Shown here piece by piece: positions 6,032 to 7,611 of a DNA stretch of 7,611 nt. Source of the stretch: Methanolobus sp. UBA118 (GTDB taxonomy: Archaea > Halobacteriota > Methanosarcinia > Methanosarcinales > Methanosarcinaceae); contig DACO01000155.1 in NCBI GenBank assembly GCA_002508635.1, positions 1,924 to 9,534 of the forward strand, read 5' to 3'. Position 1 is the first letter of the stretch. Every line of letters starts with the position of its first letter. The notes under the pieces are model-generated. The model saw only the letters and a list, made by a program, of their open reading frames with translations. It had not been told where the DNA came from and did no database searches. The position numbers were made by a program, and so were the translations under genes.

Positions 6032-6220
6032 TCTAAAGTTCAATTTCAATAAATACTATCATATTCACTATTTCTTTAGGTTGGATTCATCGGGGGTGGA
6101 TATTCATGAAATTGTTTAACTCAGTTCTTGTTCGATTGAGCACTTTCAATTATAATATAATATGTGGATTGAAGGATAATCCGGATATTTTCCACTTTGT
6201 GATTCTAAGGGGGACTAAAA
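6032..6220 (+). repeat. Leader repeat, copy B (upstream of propeller gene 2)
   Basis: Counterpart of 2746-2945, holding the same ordered parts: promoter-like element, GGGGGTGG ribosome site, small ORF, and GATTCTAAGGGGG before the main start. Compared with copy A it has small deletions, including 6 nt (two codons) inside the small ORF and a 1-nt difference near its end, which moves the small-ORF stop past the main ATG. Confidence 0.75.
6039..6056 (+). promoter_or_regulatory. Candidate promoter of leader ORF and propeller gene 2
   Basis: TTCAATTTCAATAAATAC matches the upstream element of copy 1 at 15 of 18 positions and contains a TATA-like AATAAATA. The alternative TTATATAC at 6020-6027 is also a reasonable TATA box and is preceded by AAG as in AAGTTATA at 2694-2701. 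Confidence 0.45.
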
Positions 6221-6231
6221 ATGAAGAGTGA
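6106..6231 (+). CDS. Small leader ORF, 41 aa, overlapping the start of propeller gene 2
   Basis: No recognised family. The ribosome site GGGGGTGGA (6092-6100) lies 5 nt before the ATG and is a close match to an archaeal Shine-Dalgarno sequence. The peptide opens MKLFNSVLVR, matching the leader ORF at 2824. A second in-frame block aligns too (D-I-F-H-F here, D-T-F-L-F there) despite a 6-nt deletion between them, so the frame is kept through most of the ORF. Past that point a 1-nt shift changes the tail. The middle is less hydrophobic than in the first copy, so it no longer looks like a good signal peptide. The stop (6229-6231) lies 11 bases inside the propeller gene in another frame, allowing stop-and-restart coupling. 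Whether it is translated cannot be told from sequence. Confidence 0.4.
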   Translation: MKLFNSVLVRLSTFNYNIICGLKDNPDIFHFVILRGTKNEE

Positions 6232-7611
6232 TTTGAAAAATATGATTTTTGCAGGGCTAACTTTTGTTTTTATTATTTGTGGGGCTACAGTATCAATTGC
6301 AGATGAGGTTAACATAACGCTGGTATCTACTTTTGATACAGATGGCCAGGCATCTGATATTGAGCTTAAAGACGAGTATGCTTACATAGCCGATAGTGGA
6401 AACGGTCTTGTTGTTGTTGATGTAAGCAATCCTAGCTCACCAGTTCTTGCAGGAAGATGTGATGTCAACGGCTCTGCAGACAATATTGCAGTCGAAGGTG
6501 ACTATGCCTACGTAACAGATGAAAACAAAGGTCTTGGGATCATTGATATAAGTCATCCCTCATTGCCGGTTCTAGTTGGTAATTATGATACTGGAGGTAC
6601 TGCAAAAGGGTTGGATGTATTGGAAAGTTATGTTTACGTGGCAGACGGATCAAACGGACTTGTTGTGATTGATGTGAGCGACCCGACATCCCCGATTCTT
6701 GCCGGCAATTTCAGTCAGCCCGGTTTTCGTGCATTTGATGTTGCCGTTGAAAATGATTATGCATATGTAGCTTCTGATTCCGGTCTGTTTACTTTTGATG
6801 TGAATAACCCAGAATCACCAGCTCTTGCAGGTACAAATAATCCTGGCTTTTATGTTATGGATTTCCAGTACGAGGGTATCACTGTTTCGGAAAATCGCAC
6901 TTATTCAATTGATTCGTACAACCGTCTTTTTATTGACGACATAAGTGATCCGTCGTTTCCGGTCACATATAAGAATTCGACTGAATGCAGCCCCGCAGCA
7001 AGTACTCCAGGTAAGGTGGGTGTTGTAGTTCTGGATAACTACGCCTATGCGGGCAGTGAGCATTTTGGTATAGTCAATGTCAGTGACCCATCATCACCTT
7101 TCATTGCAGGCTATTATGATACGGAAGGCGCTGCATGTGGTGTAGCAGTTTCAGGTGATTATGCTTACGTAACTGATAATAAGGGTCTTGTGATCCTCCG
7201 GGTGGAAAAAGCAGGGATTATACCTGGTGAATCCATTCTGATAGAGGTCCTGAGCCCGGAAGCTGGTCTTTTGATGGATCCGAATGAGTCCATATTGATA
7301 CAGGCAAAGATAACCGACATTAATGGAAGCCAGTTACAGTATCCAGCGGAAACTTCGGTACAGGTAACTTTCAACAACAGTGAAACTCCGGTCTACCTTT
7401 TCGACGACGGAAATCATAGTGACGGAAATACAGGTGATGGCATCTATGCAAACGAATGGATACCTGAAAACATATACGGTATCAATGAGCTGGAGTACAC
7501 GATTACGGTCTTGACACAGAACCCGATATCAGAAGAGATGAGTGATAGAATTAGTGGTCTGATCGTCTTCAATGATGATATAAACAGTACAGGTACAGAT
7601 GCATTTAATTC
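6221..7611 (+). CDS. LVIVD beta-propeller surface protein with choice-of-anchor X domain (copy 2), 3' end outside window
   Basis: Paralogue of the preceding propeller gene; 463 residues are visible and the frame stays open to the last base. The start has AAGGGGG (6207-6213) 7 nt upstream. A signal peptide spans about 1-27 (hydrophobic MIFAGLTFVFIICGATVSIA, then DE). The closing strand 'ITLVSTFDTDGQASDIEL' (32-49) parallels copy 1, and seven repeats follow to about 328. Blade 5 (about 211-256) is degenerate, keeping only a weak 'LFIDDISDPSFP'. An anchor X type domain is at about 338-450, with the Asp-rich loop FDDGNHSDGNTGDG at 394-407. The visible part carries about ten N-x-S/T sequons (for example N31, N83, N163, N225, N252), more than the matching part of copy 1, as expected for a glycosylated surface protein. 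Membrane anchor and any C-terminal domain would lie beyond the window. Confidence 0.85.
   Translation, partial: MKSDLKNMIFAGLTFVFIICGATVSIADEVNITLVSTFDTDGQASDIELKDEYAYIADSGNGLVVVDVSNPSSPVLAGRCDVNGSADNIAVEGDYAYVTDENKGLGIIDISHPSLPVLVGNYDTGGTAKGLDVLESYVYVADGSNGLVVIDVSDPTSPILAGNFSQPGFRAFDVAVENDYAYVASDSGLFTFDVNNPESPALAGTNNPGFYVMDFQYEGITVSENRTYSIDSYNRLFIDDISDPSFPVTYKNSTECSPAASTPGKVGVVVLDNYAYAGSEHFGIVNVSDPSSPFIAGYYDTEGAACGVAVSGDYAYVTDNKGLVILRVEKAGIIPGESILIEVLSPEAGLLMDPNESILIQAKITDINGSQLQYPAETSVQVTFNNSETPVYLFDDGNHSDGNTGDGIYANEWIPENIYGINELEYTITVLTQNPISEEMSDRISGLIVFNDDINSTGTDAFN

Noticed and set aside
6009..6116. TTG-initiated open frame after AGGAGG at 6002-6007
   Set aside because: The ribosome site is only one base from the TTG, and the frame crosses the conserved promoter element and the small-ORF start; it looks accidental.

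Overview
The window reads as chromosomal DNA of a methanogenic archaeon, most likely a member of the Methanosarcinaceae (Methanolobus/Methanococcoides-like; this placement is inference). The support is a TrmB-family regulator, a short CbiX-type chelatase (CfbA, entry step of coenzyme F430 synthesis), a DUF169 protein, AT-rich intergenic regions with archaeal-looking TATA boxes, GGAGG/GGGGTGG-type ribosome sites, and large secreted LVIVD-repeat beta-propeller proteins that are common in these methanogens.

Layout. Positions 1-672 hold the 3' part of a TrmB-type transcriptional regulator cut by the window edge. A 156-bp gap with two perfect inverted repeats (701-718 and 777-795) leads to a DUF169-family gene (829-1524). 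It converges on a YjaB-like GNAT acetyltransferase (1563-2000, minus). Behind that, also on the minus strand, is cfbA (2143-2538). A roughly 400-bp divergent intergenic region (2539-2945) contains the cfbA promoter, a plus-strand promoter and a 38-codon small ORF. The rest is a tandem pair of secreted propeller proteins: copy 1 (2946-5846, 966 aa, complete, membrane-anchored, with an unusual C-terminal domain after the membrane helix) and copy 2 (6221-7611, running off the right edge).

How the parts relate. The left half is housekeeping and regulatory genes that look separately transcribed. The right half is one unit: two paralogues, each with a signal peptide, a seven-bladed LVIVD propeller and an Asp-rich 'choice-of-anchor X' type domain. 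Each is preceded by the same about 190-bp leader, consisting of a promoter-like element, a GGGGTGG ribosome site and a small ORF starting MK-x-FN-x-VLVR that ends at or just inside the start of the main gene. This conserved leader ORF, and the domain that follows the membrane helix of copy 1, are the least explained and most interesting parts of the window. I saw no tRNA, rRNA, CRISPR array, transposase or integrase.
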